A DNA stretch of 64,000 nucleotides from Halomonas salipaludis (GCF_002286975.1 NZ_NSKB01000005.1:372001-436000); one strand, 5' to 3'; counted from the stretch's first letter, positions 51,279 through 60,946 are shown. The notes: generated by a model not told the origin, from the sequence alone. Program-made: numbers and translations.

Positions 51279-51980
51279 TCAGTGTCCCGCGCTGCCCGGC
51301 AGCAGCCGCCATAGCTGCCAGAGCGCAAAGGCGATGATGCTTAGCGCGGCCACCGCGCGGGTGGCGGGGTGGCGGATCAGCCGCGCCAGGCTGTGGGCGG
51401 CCATGCCAGTGGCCAGCACCGCGGGCAGAGTGCCGAGCCCGAAGGCAGCCATCAGCGCCGCACCCTGCAGCGGGCTTGCCAGGGTTAGGCTCCAGGCCAG
51501 CATCGAGTAGACCAGCCCGCACGGCAGCCAGCCCCACACCGCGCCCAGCGCCACCGCCTGGGGGATCTTGACCACCGGCATCAAGCGTCGGCCGAAGGGC
51601 TCGATATGGCGCCACAGGCGCCGGCCCAGCCGCTCGACCACGAGTAGGCCCTTCCACCAGTTGGCGATGTACAGCGCCATCAGGATCAGCATGATCGCCG
51701 CCAGTACCTGGAACACCAGGCGTACCTCGCCGGCCAGGCCGCCGACCAGGGTACCGAGCCCGGCGACCAATGCCCCGGCGACCATGTAGCTGGCGATGCG
51801 GCCCAGGTTGTAGCCCAGCAGCAGGCCGCCGAGGCGTGCCGGGTGGCGCATGCTGGGCGGCACGGCGAAGGTCAGCGCGCTCATGATGCCGCCGCACATG
51901 CCGATGCAGTGGGCGCCGCCAAGCAGGCCGAACACGAAGGCGGCGGCCAGCGGTGGGAGGTCGAGGCCGGTGGGATCCAT
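51279..51980 (-). CDS. TauE/SafE-like membrane protein of the cco cluster
   Basis: A 233-residue inner-membrane protein with about six hydrophobic segments, of the type annotated as sulfite exporter TauE/SafE family or DsbD-like (PF13386). The N-terminal motif GLLGGAHCIGMCGGIMSAL contains His and two Cys that could bind or pass copper or thiols. Position 3' of ccoS in the ccoGHIS series suggests a role in metal supply or redox maturation of cbb3 oxidase; sulfite export is not supported by context. It starts within the ccoS stop (TGATG). Confidence 0.82.
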   Translation of the reverse strand: MDPTGLDLPPLAAAFVFGLLGGAHCIGMCGGIMSALTFAVPPSMRHPARLGGLLLGYNLGRIASYMVAGALVAGLGTLVGGLAGEVRLVFQVLAAIMLILMALYIANWWKGLLVVERLGRRLWRHIEPFGRRLMPVVKIPQAVALGAVWGWLPCGLVYSMLAWSLTLASPLQGAALMAAFGLGTLPAVLATGMAAHSLARLIRHPATRAVAALSIIAFALWQLWRLLPGSAGH

Positions 51981-52210
51981 CAGTGCGGCGGGTCGTCCTG
52001 CTGTCGCGAGTCGTCTCGGGCGGCGGCCTGGTCGCGGCGGCGCTGGCGCTCCTCAGGGGTGAGGTCGTTCTCGTCCTCGTCGAACAGGATACGGTGGGCG
52101 GGGCCCTCGAGGTCCTCGAACTGATCGTTGCGCACCGCCCAGAAGAACGCCCAGACGGCCAGGGCCAGCAGGATCAGCGTCAGCGGAATCAGCAGATAGA
52201 GAATCGTCAT
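51980..52210 (-). CDS. ccoS: Cytochrome cbb3 oxidase maturation protein CcoS
   Basis: A 76-residue protein with a single N-terminal membrane segment (ILYLLIPLTLILLALAVWAF) followed by the family motif FFWAVRNDQFEDLEGPAHRI and an acidic, Arg/Gln-rich tail. CcoS is needed for cofactor insertion into CcoN of cbb3 oxidase. The ATG at 52210 overlaps the ccoI stop by 4 nt and the stop touches the TauE-like start, so translation is coupled on both sides. Confidence 0.93.
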   Translation of the reverse strand: MTILYLLIPLTLILLALAVWAFFWAVRNDQFEDLEGPAHRILFDEDENDLTPEERQRRRDQAAARDDSRQQDDPPH

Positions 52211-54669
52211 GCGGGCTCCGGTAAGGGGGTGGACGATGCGGGACTGCGCGGCTGCATACGGGTCAGGCGCAGGGCGTTGCCGACCACTACCAGTGAGCTT
52301 GCCGACATGCCCAGCGCAGCGACCCAGGGCGGCACGATGCCGAGGGCGGCAATCGGCAGTGCGGTGGCGTTGTAGCACACCGACCAGATCAGGTTCTGGC
52401 GGATGATGCGCCGCGTGGCGCGGGTCAGTTCGACCGCTTCGACGATACGCTCAAGGCGTGGGCTGAGCAAGACGGCATCGGCGCTGGTGCGGGCCAGGTC
52501 GGTGGCGCTGTTCATGGCGATCGAGACGTCGGCACCGGCCAGCACCGGCACGTCGTTGATGCCGTCACCGACCATCACCACCTGCTCGCCGTCGGCCTGG
52601 TAGGCCTCGATCCGCGCTAGCTTGTCCTCGGGGCTGGCGCCTGCCTGCCAGTCGTCGATGCCGAGTTGGGTGGCAAGCGCCGCCACCGATGCCGGAGTGT
52701 CCCCCGACAGCAGGCTGACCGCCAGGCCCTGGGCCTTGAGCCCCTCCACGGTGGCCGCCGCGTCTTCGCGCAGGTGGTCGCGCAGGCCGAACCAGGCCAG
52801 CGGCTCGCCGTTGGCGGCGAGCAGCAGCCACTGGCCGTCGCTGGGTGGCTCGAGGTCGTGCTCGGGGGCGGCGAAGGCCGGCTTGCCGAGGCGATAGGTC
52901 AGGCCGTCGATGTCGCCCTCGAGGCCCAGTCCGGGGCGGCTGACCACCTCGCTGGCGCGCAGCGTGGCCAGCCGGTGGGGGCGAAACGCCCGGGCGATGG
53001 GGTGTTCGGAGTGGGCCTCCAGGGCGGCAGCCAGCTGGCGCAGCCGTGCGGCGTCGAGCTGCTCGCCCAGCGGCCGGGTGTCGACCAGCTGCATCTCGCC
53101 GCGGGTCAGGGTGCCGGTCTTGTCGAAGATCACCCGGGTCGCCTGGGACAGCCCCTCGATGGCGTGGGCGCGGGTCACTAGCACGCCGCGCCGGCGCAGC
53201 TGGCCGTGGCCGGCGGTGAGCGCGGTGGGGGTGGCCAGTGCCAGCGCGCAGGGGCAGGTTACTACCAGCACCGAGAGGGTCACCCACAGCACCCGCGAGG
53301 GGTCGATGAACCACCACACCGCGGCCACGCCAACCACCACCAGCAGCAACCGCAGCACGAACAGGTGAGCCATGCGTGCGGCGGCCTCGGCGATCTTGGG
53401 GCGGCTGGTGAAGGCGCGGTCGGTGAGGTCGACGATGCTCGCCACCCGCGCCTCGCGGCCGGCGTGGGTGACGCGCACGCTGAGCGGGCTCTCGACGTTC
53501 TGGCTGCCGCCGGTGACGGTGTCGCCGACGCCGCGGGTGACCGGCAGGTACTCGCCGCTGAGCATCGACTCGTCGAGGCTCGACTCGCCGGCCTCGATCA
53601 CGCCGTCGGCGGGCACGCTGTGGCCGGGCTTGACCAGCACCAGGTCGCCAGGGCTGAGCTGGCTGGCGGGCAGGATGCGCTCTTCGCCGTCCGCGGTGAG
53701 GCGGATAGCCGACAGCGGCAGGGCGCCGGACATGGCGTTGCCGCTATGGCCGCTGCGGCGCCGCGCGCGGGCCTCGACGTAGCGGCCGAACAGCAGGAAG
53801 CAGGTGAACATTGCCACCGAGTCGAAGTAGACCTCGCCAACGTCGAAGACCACCGCATAGCCGCTGGCCAGGTAGGCGCCGCCGATGGCAATCGATACCG
53901 GCACGTCCATGCCCAGGGTGCGCGTGCGCAGGTCGCGCAGCGCATTGCGGAAGAACGGCTGGGCCGAGAACAGCACCACCGGCGTGGTCAGGGCGAAGGA
54001 GAGCCAATGGAACAGGGCGTAGAAGTCGGCGCTGATCTGGCCCGGCTCGGCGACGTAGATCGGCACCGAGAACATCATCACCTGCATCATGCCCACCGCG
54101 GCGACGATCAACCGCCGCACGTTCATGCGCTCCTCGTGCTGGAGTCGCGCCTGGGCGGCGTCCGGCTCGTAGGGCTGGGCGCTGTAGCCGATGGCAGCCA
54201 TCTCGGCGAGAATCCGCGACAGCGACACCCGCGCCGGATCCCAGCTGACCCGCACGCGATGGTGGCTGAGGTTGACGGCGCTGGCGGTGATGCCGTCGAG
54301 GGCGTTGAGGCGATGCTCGATCAGCCAGGCGCAGGCGGCGCAGGTGATGCCGTCCACCGCCAGGGTGGCCGCCACGCCGTCGCCGTCGGGATGCACGAAC
54401 TGCTGCTGCAGGCCGGGATCGTCGAACACCGCCCAGGTCTCGGCCTTGACCGCCTGGCGGTCATCGGGGCGCTCGGGCAGCTCGGTGCGAAAGCGGTAGT
54501 AGCTGGCCAGGCCGCCGTCGACGATGGCATGCGCTACTGCCTCGCAGCCGGGGCAGCACAGCGCATGGCGCTGCTGGTCCAGCTCGATGGACCAGGGCGC
54601 ACCAGGGGACACCTCGCTGCCGCAGTGGTAGCAGCTGCTCGGCGCCGCCACGGCGAGAGACTCGCTCAT
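52207..54669 (-). CDS. ccoI: Copper-translocating P-type ATPase CcoI
   Basis: An 820-residue P1B-type ATPase exporting copper for assembly of cbb3 oxidase. The N-terminus has CYHCGSEV and CCPGCEAV, then a heavy-metal domain with GITCAACAWLIEHRL. Eight membrane segments are expected. Key motifs are the metal-transport VTCPCALALATP, the phosphorylation site FDKTGTLTRG and the hinge VGDGINDVPVLAGADVS. The extended N-terminal cysteine region is typical of CcoI/FixI rather than CopA. It is 7 bp downstream of ccoH and overlaps ccoS. Confidence 0.95.
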   Translation of the reverse strand: MSESLAVAAPSSCYHCGSEVSPGAPWSIELDQQRHALCCPGCEAVAHAIVDGGLASYYRFRTELPERPDDRQAVKAETWAVFDDPGLQQQFVHPDGDGVAATLAVDGITCAACAWLIEHRLNALDGITASAVNLSHHRVRVSWDPARVSLSRILAEMAAIGYSAQPYEPDAAQARLQHEERMNVRRLIVAAVGMMQVMMFSVPIYVAEPGQISADFYALFHWLSFALTTPVVLFSAQPFFRNALRDLRTRTLGMDVPVSIAIGGAYLASGYAVVFDVGEVYFDSVAMFTCFLLFGRYVEARARRRSGHSGNAMSGALPLSAIRLTADGEERILPASQLSPGDLVLVKPGHSVPADGVIEAGESSLDESMLSGEYLPVTRGVGDTVTGGSQNVESPLSVRVTHAGREARVASIVDLTDRAFTSRPKIAEAAARMAHLFVLRLLLVVVGVAAVWWFIDPSRVLWVTLSVLVVTCPCALALATPTALTAGHGQLRRRGVLVTRAHAIEGLSQATRVIFDKTGTLTRGEMQLVDTRPLGEQLDAARLRQLAAALEAHSEHPIARAFRPHRLATLRASEVVSRPGLGLEGDIDGLTYRLGKPAFAAPEHDLEPPSDGQWLLLAANGEPLAWFGLRDHLREDAAATVEGLKAQGLAVSLLSGDTPASVAALATQLGIDDWQAGASPEDKLARIEAYQADGEQVVMVGDGINDVPVLAGADVSIAMNSATDLARTSADAVLLSPRLERIVEAVELTRATRRIIRQNLIWSVCYNATALPIAALGIVPPWVAALGMSASSLVVVGNALRLTRMQPRSPASSTPLPEPA

Positions 54670-54676
54670 GCTGGCC

Positions 54677-55186
54677 TCAACCGGGCCCGCCCGGCGCCAG
54701 TACGATAGCCTCGTCGGCGGGGAAGGTCGCCTCGCCGCTCAGCCGCCACTCCGGGGTCTCTTGGTCCGGTTGCAGCTGCAGGTACCAGCGGTAGGCGAGC
54801 CGCTCCTCGGCCTGGCCAACGTAGCGGCCGTCGCGTACGTGCTCGAGGGTGAAGGCCTGGTCGCGGTCGTCGCGGGTCGGGAACAGCAGCTTGAGAATCA
54901 GCCGCTCGGGGCGGTCGTCGCCGGCCAGGTCGAGGGTGATATCGCCGGTCTGGTCGTCGATGCGCAGATCGCCGGCGAGATTGAGCTCGGCGGCGCGCTG
55001 CTGCTTGGCCAATATCATATTGATCGCTCGGCCGTGTTCGTAGTAGTCCTCCTGGACCATGCCGTCGGCGGAGCGCACGGCGATAACCAGCATGGTGGTG
55101 CTGACAGTGACAGACGTCATCAGCAGGCCCAACAGGAACCAAGGCCAGAACTGCTTGTACCAGGGGGTGACGGGGGTAGTGCTCAA
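54677..55186 (-). CDS. ccoH: FixH-family protein CcoH
   Basis: A 169-residue protein with one N-terminal membrane anchor (FWPWFLLGLLMTSVTVSTTML) and a periplasmic beta-rich domain; the block EDYYEHGRAINMILAK is typical of FixH. CcoH stabilises the cbb3 oxidase during assembly. The start appears to be TTG at 55186 with AGGAG in front of it; the next Met falls inside the membrane segment, so a non-ATG start is preferred. It is 2 bp from the ccoG stop. Confidence 0.9.
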   Translation of the reverse strand: MSTTPVTPWYKQFWPWFLLGLLMTSVTVSTTMLVIAVRSADGMVQEDYYEHGRAINMILAKQQRAAELNLAGDLRIDDQTGDITLDLAGDDRPERLILKLLFPTRDDRDQAFTLEHVRDGRYVGQAEERLAYRWYLQLQPDQETPEWRLSGEATFPADEAIVLAPGGPG

Positions 55187-55188
55187 GA

Positions 55189-56622
55189 CTATCTCCTGAT
55201 CTGTCCGATAAAGCGCGACTCGCGCGTCTGGCTGATGCTGGCATCGGTCTGCGATACCAGGCGAACTTCGATGGTCTTGCTCGGCATGTCGATCTGCTCG
55301 GGGTCGAGGGTCAGTTCGATGGCCGCCAGCCGCGAGCTGTTGGCGCCGACGCGCAGGGTGTCGTTGCCGACCAGGGTCAACCCCTCGGGGCCGTCGACGT
55401 GAATGCGATAGGTATGCTCGCGGTCGTCGAGGTTGCGCACATTGAGGGTATAGACGTTGCTGATGCGACCGTCACGGGTCTGCTGGTAGAGGCTGTTGCG
55501 GTCGCGCTCGAGGTCGAATTCCAGCGGCACGCGCTCGCCCAGCGCCCAAGCGAACAAGCCCACCATGACCAGCAGCGCGGCCAGGTAGCCGGCCAGGCGT
55601 GGGCGCAGGATATGCGTCTTGCCCCCCTCGAGGGCCCGTTCGGTAGTGTAGCGCACCAGCCCGCGCGGGTAGCCCATGCGATCCATTACGCTGTCGCAGG
55701 CGTCGATGCAGGCGGCGCAGCTGATGCACTCGTACTGCAGGCCGTCGCGGATGTCGATGCCGGTGGGGCAGACCTGCACGCACAGCTCGCAGTCGATGCA
55801 GTCGCCGAGACCCTGGGCCCTGGGGTCGGCATTGCGCTTGCGCGAACCGCGTGGCTCGCCGCGGGCGGTGTCGTAGGAGACGATCAGGGTGTCGCGGTCG
55901 AACATCACCGACTGGAAGCGCGCGTAGGGGCACATGTAGATGCACACCTGCTCGCGCAGCCAGCCGGCGTTGAGGTAGGTGAAGACCACGAAGAAGCCGA
56001 CCCAGAAATAGGCCCAGCCGTGGGCCTCGAGGGTGGGCAGCGCCACCACCAGTTCGCGGATCGGCGTGAAGTAGCCGACGAAGGTCACCCCGGTGGCCAG
56101 CGCAATCAGCAGCCACACGGCGTGCTTGGCGGTCTTGCGCCAGGCCTTGTCGACGCTGAGTGGCTGGCGATCGAGCTTGATGCGGCGATTGCGGGTGCCC
56201 TCCAGGCGATGCTCGACCCAGATGTAGAGAAAGGTCCAGACGCTCTGCGGGCAGGTGTAGCCGCACCACACCCGCCCGGCAAACACCGTGATCAGGAACA
56301 GGCCGAAGGCGCAGATGATCAGCAGCCAGGAGAGCAGCATGAACTCCTGGGGATAGAAGGTGCCGCCGAGGATATGAAACTCCCGCGCCGGTAGGTCGAA
56401 CCACACCGCCGGCCGGCCGCTCCAGGTCAGCCAGGGCATGCCGAAGAACAGCAACATCAGCGCCCAGTTGGCGCTGCGCCGCAGGCGCTGGAACAGCCCC
56501 TTGATCTCGCGCACGTAGATATGTTGCCGGCTGGCGTACATGTTCTGCTGCACGCTGGCAGGCGGGTATTGGCCGACTGCCGGGTCGGGTGTGACGTCTC
56601 GGCTGGGGATCCGTTCGGACAT
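55189..56622 (-). CDS. ccoG: Cytochrome c oxidase accessory protein CcoG
   Basis: A 477-residue polyferredoxin with about five membrane segments, implicated in copper reduction for cbb3 assembly. Two 4Fe-4S motifs are visible: CIDCELCVQVCPTGIDIRDG and CISCAACIDACD (about residues 255-300). WCGYTCPQSVWTF and the second CxxxCP motif (CIYMCPYARFQSVMF) are also typical. A C-terminal Ig-like domain (about 370-477) ends the protein. The ATG at 56622 is chosen; the frame stays open to 56721 with Arg-rich noise. It begins the ccoGHIS block, 145 bp after ccoP. Confidence 0.94.
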   Translation of the reverse strand: MSERIPSRDVTPDPAVGQYPPASVQQNMYASRQHIYVREIKGLFQRLRRSANWALMLLFFGMPWLTWSGRPAVWFDLPAREFHILGGTFYPQEFMLLSWLLIICAFGLFLITVFAGRVWCGYTCPQSVWTFLYIWVEHRLEGTRNRRIKLDRQPLSVDKAWRKTAKHAVWLLIALATGVTFVGYFTPIRELVVALPTLEAHGWAYFWVGFFVVFTYLNAGWLREQVCIYMCPYARFQSVMFDRDTLIVSYDTARGEPRGSRKRNADPRAQGLGDCIDCELCVQVCPTGIDIRDGLQYECISCAACIDACDSVMDRMGYPRGLVRYTTERALEGGKTHILRPRLAGYLAALLVMVGLFAWALGERVPLEFDLERDRNSLYQQTRDGRISNVYTLNVRNLDDREHTYRIHVDGPEGLTLVGNDTLRVGANSSRLAAIELTLDPEQIDMPSKTIEVRLVSQTDASISQTRESRFIGQIRR

Positions 56623-56767
56623 GGCGATGTCACCGCGCGCACGGGGCGCTGAAACAGGAAGAGAAAGGGAATTGTACCGCCGACACGAGGCCGGCGAGGC
56701 CGGTGCGACCGCGGGCCGCACCAGCCTACGAGGTCAGCTGCCGGCGCAGGGCGGCGCCGGCAACGGA

Positions 56768-57706
56768 TCACTCCTCGTCGTCGTCCAGGCTGAGGCTGTA
56801 GACGTAGGCGGCCACCAGGTGGACGCGCTCTTCACCGATATAGGCGGCCTGGGCCGGCATATGGCCGTTGCGGCCATTGCGCAGCGTCTGGCGTACCGAG
56901 TCGGCCACGCTCTGCCCCGGTGCCTGGTAGAGCCAGATGTCGTTGGTCAGGTTGGGCGCGCCCAGGGCCTGGTTGCCGAGGCCTTCGGCGCCGTGACAAG
57001 CAGCACAGGAGGCGGCGTAGATCGGTTGCCCCTGGCTGGCGCGCTGTTCGTCGTGGTCGAGCTCGGAGAGCGACAGCACGTACTGGGTGACGTTCTCGAT
57101 GTTGTTGGCACCGAGCTGCTGCCAGGACGGCATCAGGCCGTTGCGGCCACGTACCAGGCTGGTGACGATGTTGTCCGGTTCACCGCCGTAGAGCCAGTCG
57201 CCGTCGGTCAGGTTGGGGAAGCCGTAGCCGCCCTGGGCGTTGGCGCCGTGACACACCGCGCAGTTGTTCTGGTAGATGCGCTCGGCGACGCGCATCGCCT
57301 CGGGATCCCGCGCCAGCTCGGGGATCTCGATCTCATCGTACTGGGCGAAGATCGGCATGTAGCGCTGCTCGGCGCGGGCCACCTCGTCTTCCCACTGGCC
57401 GACCTGGCTCCAGCCGAGGATGCCGCGAAAGTTGCCCAGGCCGGGGTAGAGCGCCAGATAGCCCAGCGAGAAGATGATGGTGCCGATGAACAGCATGAAC
57501 CACCAGCGCGGCAGCGGGTTGTCATACTCCTCGATACCGTCGGCGGCGTGACCGGTGGTCTCGACGTTGCCCTCGGCGTCCGGCACCTTGTCGGTACGCC
57601 GATTGGCGAACAGGATCCAGGCGCTGAAGGCGATGGTGCCCAGCGTGATGACGATGATCCAGGCGCTCCAGAAGCCGGAGAGGGAGTCATCCCAGAGATT
57701 GCTCAT
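56768..57706 (-). CDS. ccoP: cbb3-type cytochrome c oxidase subunit III (dihaem) CcoP
   Basis: A 312-residue membrane-anchored dihaem cytochrome c with two N-terminal membrane segments (FWSAWIIVITLGTIAFSAWI and WWFMLFIGTIIFSLGYLAL). The haem motifs are NCAVCHG (about residue 148) and SCAACHG (about residue 235), with Met ligands in NGLMPSW and NGHMPAQ. It passes electrons from periplasmic cytochrome c to CcoN. The start overlaps the ccoQ stop by ATGA. Confidence 0.96.
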   Translation of the reverse strand: MSNLWDDSLSGFWSAWIIVITLGTIAFSAWILFANRRTDKVPDAEGNVETTGHAADGIEEYDNPLPRWWFMLFIGTIIFSLGYLALYPGLGNFRGILGWSQVGQWEDEVARAEQRYMPIFAQYDEIEIPELARDPEAMRVAERIYQNNCAVCHGANAQGGYGFPNLTDGDWLYGGEPDNIVTSLVRGRNGLMPSWQQLGANNIENVTQYVLSLSELDHDEQRASQGQPIYAASCAACHGAEGLGNQALGAPNLTNDIWLYQAPGQSVADSVRQTLRNGRNGHMPAQAAYIGEERVHLVAAYVYSLSLDDDEE

Positions 57707-57930
57707 GTGTTCTTGTCTCCCTTGTCGGTGCGGGATTCGGCGTCGCGAGTGTCAGGCTCGCGGACCGGGGCGCTGGCGTCTTGCGACGGCTCATCGTCAT
57801 CGGCGAACGGCAGGTTGGCGGCCTCATCGAAGTCCGGCTTGCGGCGTTTCGAGTAGGCCCACCAGGTGATGCCGAGAAAGGAAACCAGCACCAGAAAGGT
57901 GATGATGCCGCGAAAGGTTCCGGTATCCAT
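57703..57930 (-). CDS. ccoQ: cbb3-type cytochrome c oxidase subunit CcoQ
   Basis: A 75-residue small subunit with one membrane segment (GIITFLVLVSFLGITWWAYS) followed by the family motif KRRKPDFDEAANLPFADDD and an acidic, disordered tail. CcoQ stabilises the cbb3 complex. The ATG at 57930 is 2 bp after the ccoO stop; a TTG two codons earlier overlaps that stop. Its stop overlaps ccoP. Confidence 0.92.
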   Translation of the reverse strand: MDTGTFRGIITFLVLVSFLGITWWAYSKRRKPDFDEAANLPFADDDEPSQDASAPVREPDTRDAESRTDKGDKNT

Positions 57931-57932
57931 GA

Positions 57933-58541
57933 TCAACGAGTGCCCTCGAGCACGGTGCCAAGTTGCTGAAGATAGGCGATCAGCGCGGTGATCTCCTGTT
58001 GGCCGCGCACCTCGGCGGTGGCGTTTTCGATGTCCTCGTCGGTGTAGGGCACGCCCATGCTGCGCAGCACTTGCATCTTGCGCGGCGTGCTATTGCCGTC
58101 GAGGGTACGTTCGAACAGCCACGGATAGGCCGGCATGATCGACTCGGGCACCACGTCGCGCGGGTTGTACATGTGCGCGCGGTGCCAGTCGTCGCTGTAG
58201 CGGCCACCGACACGGGCCAGGTCCGGGCCGGTGCGTTTGGAGCCCCACAGGAAGTTGTGCTCGTAGATGAATTCGCCGGCCACGCTGTAGTGACCGTAGC
58301 GCTCGGTCTCGGCGCGGAATGGGCGGATCATCTGCGAGTGGCAGCCGACGCAGCCCTCGCGGATGTAGATATCGCGCCCTTCGAGCTCCAGTGCCGACAG
58401 CGGCTCGAGGCCCTCGACCGGCTCGGTGGTGTCCTCCTGGAAGAACAGCGGCACGACCTCGGCCAGGCCACCGAAACTGATCACCACGAGGATCAGCACG
58501 GAGAGCAGGCCGACATTCTTTTCGACAATCTCGTGTTTCAT
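57933..58541 (-). CDS. ccoO: cbb3-type cytochrome c oxidase subunit II (monohaem) CcoO
   Basis: A 202-residue monohaem cytochrome c subunit. One N-terminal membrane anchor ([19 protein letters not shown]) is followed by the haem motif [15 protein letters not shown] (about residue 65); [10 protein letters not shown] carries the likely Met ligand. The [20 protein letters not shown] block is strictly typical of CcoO. It is 22 bp downstream of ccoN. Confidence 0.96.
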   Translation of the reverse strand: MKHEIVEKNVGLLSVLILVVISFGGLAEVVPLFFQEDTTEPVEGLEPLSALELEGRDIYIREGCVGCHSQMIRPFRAETERYGHYSVAGEFIYEHNFLWGSKRTGPDLARVGGRYSDDWHRAHMYNPRDVVPESIMPAYPWLFERTLDGNSTPRKMQVLRSMGVPYTDEDIENATAEVRGQQEITALIAYLQQLGTVLEGTR

Positions 58542-58563
58542 GCTAACGACTTCCCCGGGTTGC

Positions 58564-59988
58564 TCAGGCGGTCTGCGGCAGCGGCTGCTGGGCAGCGGTG
58601 CTACGCTTGATGGTCATGTAGGTGTTCAGGGCCATCAGCAGCATGCCGGTGATCCAGAACAGGCCGCCGATCCAGCGCACGATGTAGCCGGGCCCGCTGG
58701 CCTCCACCGATTCGATGAAGGTGTACATCAGGGTGCCGTCGGCGTTGACGGCGCGCCACATCAGGCCCTGCAGGATGCCGTTGACCCACATCGCGGCGAT
58801 GTACAGCACGGTACCGATGGTCGACAGCCAGAAATGCACGGCGATCAGCTTGACCGAGTACATCTCGGTCTGGCCGTAGAGCCTTGGCAGCAGGTGGTAG
58901 ATCGAGCCGATGGTGATCATCGCCACCCAGCCGAGCGCCCCGGAGTGGACGTGGCCGATGGTCCAGTCGGTGTAGTGCGACAGCGCGTTGACGGTCTTGA
59001 TGGCCATCATCGGCCCTTCGAAGGTCGACATGCCGTAGAACGACAGCGCCACCACCAGGAAACGCAGGGTCGGATCGGTGCGCAGTTTGTGCCAGGCGCC
59101 GGAGAGGGTCATCATACCGTTGATCATGCCACCCCAGGAGGGCGCCAGCAGGATGATCGACATGATCATGCCCAGTGACTGGGCCCAGTCGGGCAGCGCG
59201 GTGTAGTGCAGGTGGTGGGGGCCGGCCCACATGTAGATGATGATCAGCGCCCAGAAGTGCACGATCGACAGCCGGTAGGAGTAGACCGGGCGCTCGGCCT
59301 GCTTGGGCACGAAGTAGTACATCATGCCGAGGAAGCCGGCGGTGAGGAAGAAGCCGACCGCGTTATGGCCGTACCACCACTGCACCATGGCGTCGATGGC
59401 GCCGGCGTAGATCGAGTACGACTTCATCATGGTCACCGGGATCGCCGCATTGTTGACGATATGCAGCACCGCCACGGTGAGAATGAAGGCGGCGAAGAAC
59501 CAGTTGGCGACGTAGATGTGTGGCGTCTTGCGGATCTTGATCGTGCCCAGGAAGACGACGGCGTAGGTCACCCATACCACGGCCAGCAGGATGTTGATCG
59601 GCCACTCCAGCTCGGCATACTCCTTGGAGGTGGTGAAGCCCATCGGCAGGGTGATCACCGCGGCGACGATCACCGCCTGCCAGCCCCAGAACGTGAAGGC
59701 GGCGAGCTTGTCTGAGATCAGGCGCGTTTGACAGGTGCGCTGAACCACGTAGTAGGAGGTGGCGAACAGCGCCGAGCCACCGAAGGCGAAGATGACGGCG
59801 TTGGTGTGCAGGGGGCGCAGGCGGCCGAAGCTCGTCCACGGCAGTCCGAGGTTCAGTTGCGGCCAGACCAGCTGAGCGGCCAGGATGACACCGATGGCCA
59901 TGCCAACGATGCCCCAGACCACCGTCATGATCGCGAACTGCCGAACTACCTTGTAGTTGTAGGTCGGGTGTTCAAATGCTGTGCTCAT
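58564..59988 (-). CDS. ccoN: cbb3-type cytochrome c oxidase subunit I CcoN
   Basis: The catalytic haem-copper oxidase subunit, 474 residues with about 12 membrane segments. The low-spin haem and haem-CuB histidines lie in the blocks [48 protein letters not shown] and [14 protein letters not shown]. It reduces oxygen with high affinity and pumps protons, supporting growth at low oxygen. The ATG at 59988 begins the conserved [18 protein letters not shown]; the frame continues upstream to 60129 over the promoter. A near-perfect FNR box is about 80 bp upstream. Confidence 0.97.
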   Translation of the reverse strand: MSTAFEHPTYNYKVVRQFAIMTVVWGIVGMAIGVILAAQLVWPQLNLGLPWTSFGRLRPLHTNAVIFAFGGSALFATSYYVVQRTCQTRLISDKLAAFTFWGWQAVIVAAVITLPMGFTTSKEYAELEWPINILLAVVWVTYAVVFLGTIKIRKTPHIYVANWFFAAFILTVAVLHIVNNAAIPVTMMKSYSIYAGAIDAMVQWWYGHNAVGFFLTAGFLGMMYYFVPKQAERPVYSYRLSIVHFWALIIIYMWAGPHHLHYTALPDWAQSLGMIMSIILLAPSWGGMINGMMTLSGAWHKLRTDPTLRFLVVALSFYGMSTFEGPMMAIKTVNALSHYTDWTIGHVHSGALGWVAMITIGSIYHLLPRLYGQTEMYSVKLIAVHFWLSTIGTVLYIAAMWVNGILQGLMWRAVNADGTLMYTFIESVEASGPGYIVRWIGGLFWITGMLLMALNTYMTIKRSTAAQQPLPQTA

Positions 59989-60061
59989 GTCAGGTTCCCA
60001 TCGAACGCGAGTGGGGGATACGTTCCGGACGCTAGTGTGCCCGGGCGTGGCTGCCCCCATA

Positions 60062-60075
60062 ATGATGCAGATCAA
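60062..60075 (-). promoter_or_regulatory. FNR/Anr box controlling ccoNOQP
   Basis: On the minus strand TTGAT-ctgc-ATCAT matches the TTGAT-N4-ATCAA consensus at 9 of 10 positions. Its centre is about 80 bp before the ccoN start. A possible -10 (TAGCGT, 60034 to 60029 on the minus strand) would put the start site about 45 bp from the box centre, close to a class II activator position. Confidence 0.75.
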
Positions 60076-60160
60076 GATATCGGGCGGCGATTCTAGCGCA
60101 GCAGCCGCCCAAGCTGAACATCCATTCACGCTTAAGCGTAGACCCCATCAGGAGATGAAC

Positions 60161-60883
60161 GTGACCCACAGGCAGGGACGAAACGAGGTTGGCGTAGTAC
60201 CCCAGCAGGTGGCGGAGTGGCTCGTCGAGGGGCGTCAGGGCACCCTCGAGGTGGTCGCTCACGGCCGTCTCGAGGTAATCGGAGAGGCGCGCGTGGGACG
60301 CCTGCTACTGGCCCACGGCGCAGGCGCCGGGCAGGATTCCACGTTCATGCAACGCTTGCGTGAGGCACTCGCCGAGCGCGGTGTGCAGGCGCTCGGCGTG
60401 GAGTTCGATTACATGCGTCGCATGCGCCAGGAGGGCCGCCGCCGGCCGCCGCCGCGGATCGATAAACTGGTCGATGAACTGGCCGCCTGGTGCGACATCG
60501 TGTCACATAATTCGCTGCCCGCCCCGTGGCTGGGTGGCAAGTCGATGGGCGGACGTGCGGCCAGTCTACTCGCCGCGCGTGACGAGGCCCCCGGGCTAGT
60601 GCTGTGTGGCTACCCGTTTCATCCGCCGGGCAAGCCGGACGCCACCCGGCTTGCCCACTGGCCGCTGCTGGCCTGTCCGATCCTGGTGCTGCAGGGCAGT
60701 CGCGATCCGTTCGGCAATCGCGACGAGGTCGAAGGCTATCGGCTGCCGGCGCAGACCCAGGTGCACTTTCTCGAGGATGGCGAGCACGACTGGAAACCGC
60801 GCAAGATGTCGGGTCGCACCCAGGCCTCGCTGATCGACGAGGCGGCCGCGACGATCGCCGTGGCAATGCGGGCAAGTCGATGA
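60161..60883 (+). CDS. Alpha/beta hydrolase of the KANL3/Tex30-like type
   Basis: A 240-residue cytoplasmic hydrolase of unknown substrate. The fold starts RLLLAHGAGAGQDSTFMQRL (oxyanion region HGAGAG). The nucleophile serine is in WLGGKSMGGRAASLLA (about residue 130), the acid is probably in VLQGSRDPFGNRDEV and the His in LEDGEHDWKP. This pattern is typical of the small family that includes the human KANL3/TEX30 domain. The GTG at 60161 has AGGAG at 6-nt spacing and is preferred to the ATG at 60155, which abuts that site. It is divergent from ccoN. Confidence 0.8.
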   Translation: MTHRQGRNEVGVVPQQVAEWLVEGRQGTLEVVAHGRLEVIGEARVGRLLLAHGAGAGQDSTFMQRLREALAERGVQALGVEFDYMRRMRQEGRRRPPPRIDKLVDELAAWCDIVSHNSLPAPWLGGKSMGGRAASLLAARDEAPGLVLCGYPFHPPGKPDATRLAHWPLLACPILVLQGSRDPFGNRDEVEGYRLPAQTQVHFLEDGEHDWKPRKMSGRTQASLIDEAAATIAVAMRASR

Positions 60884-60946
60884 AAGTCAACCAAAAGCGT
60901 GGTTGCTGGAGGGAGGCATGATGAGCCTGGCATAATGCAAAAAGCG

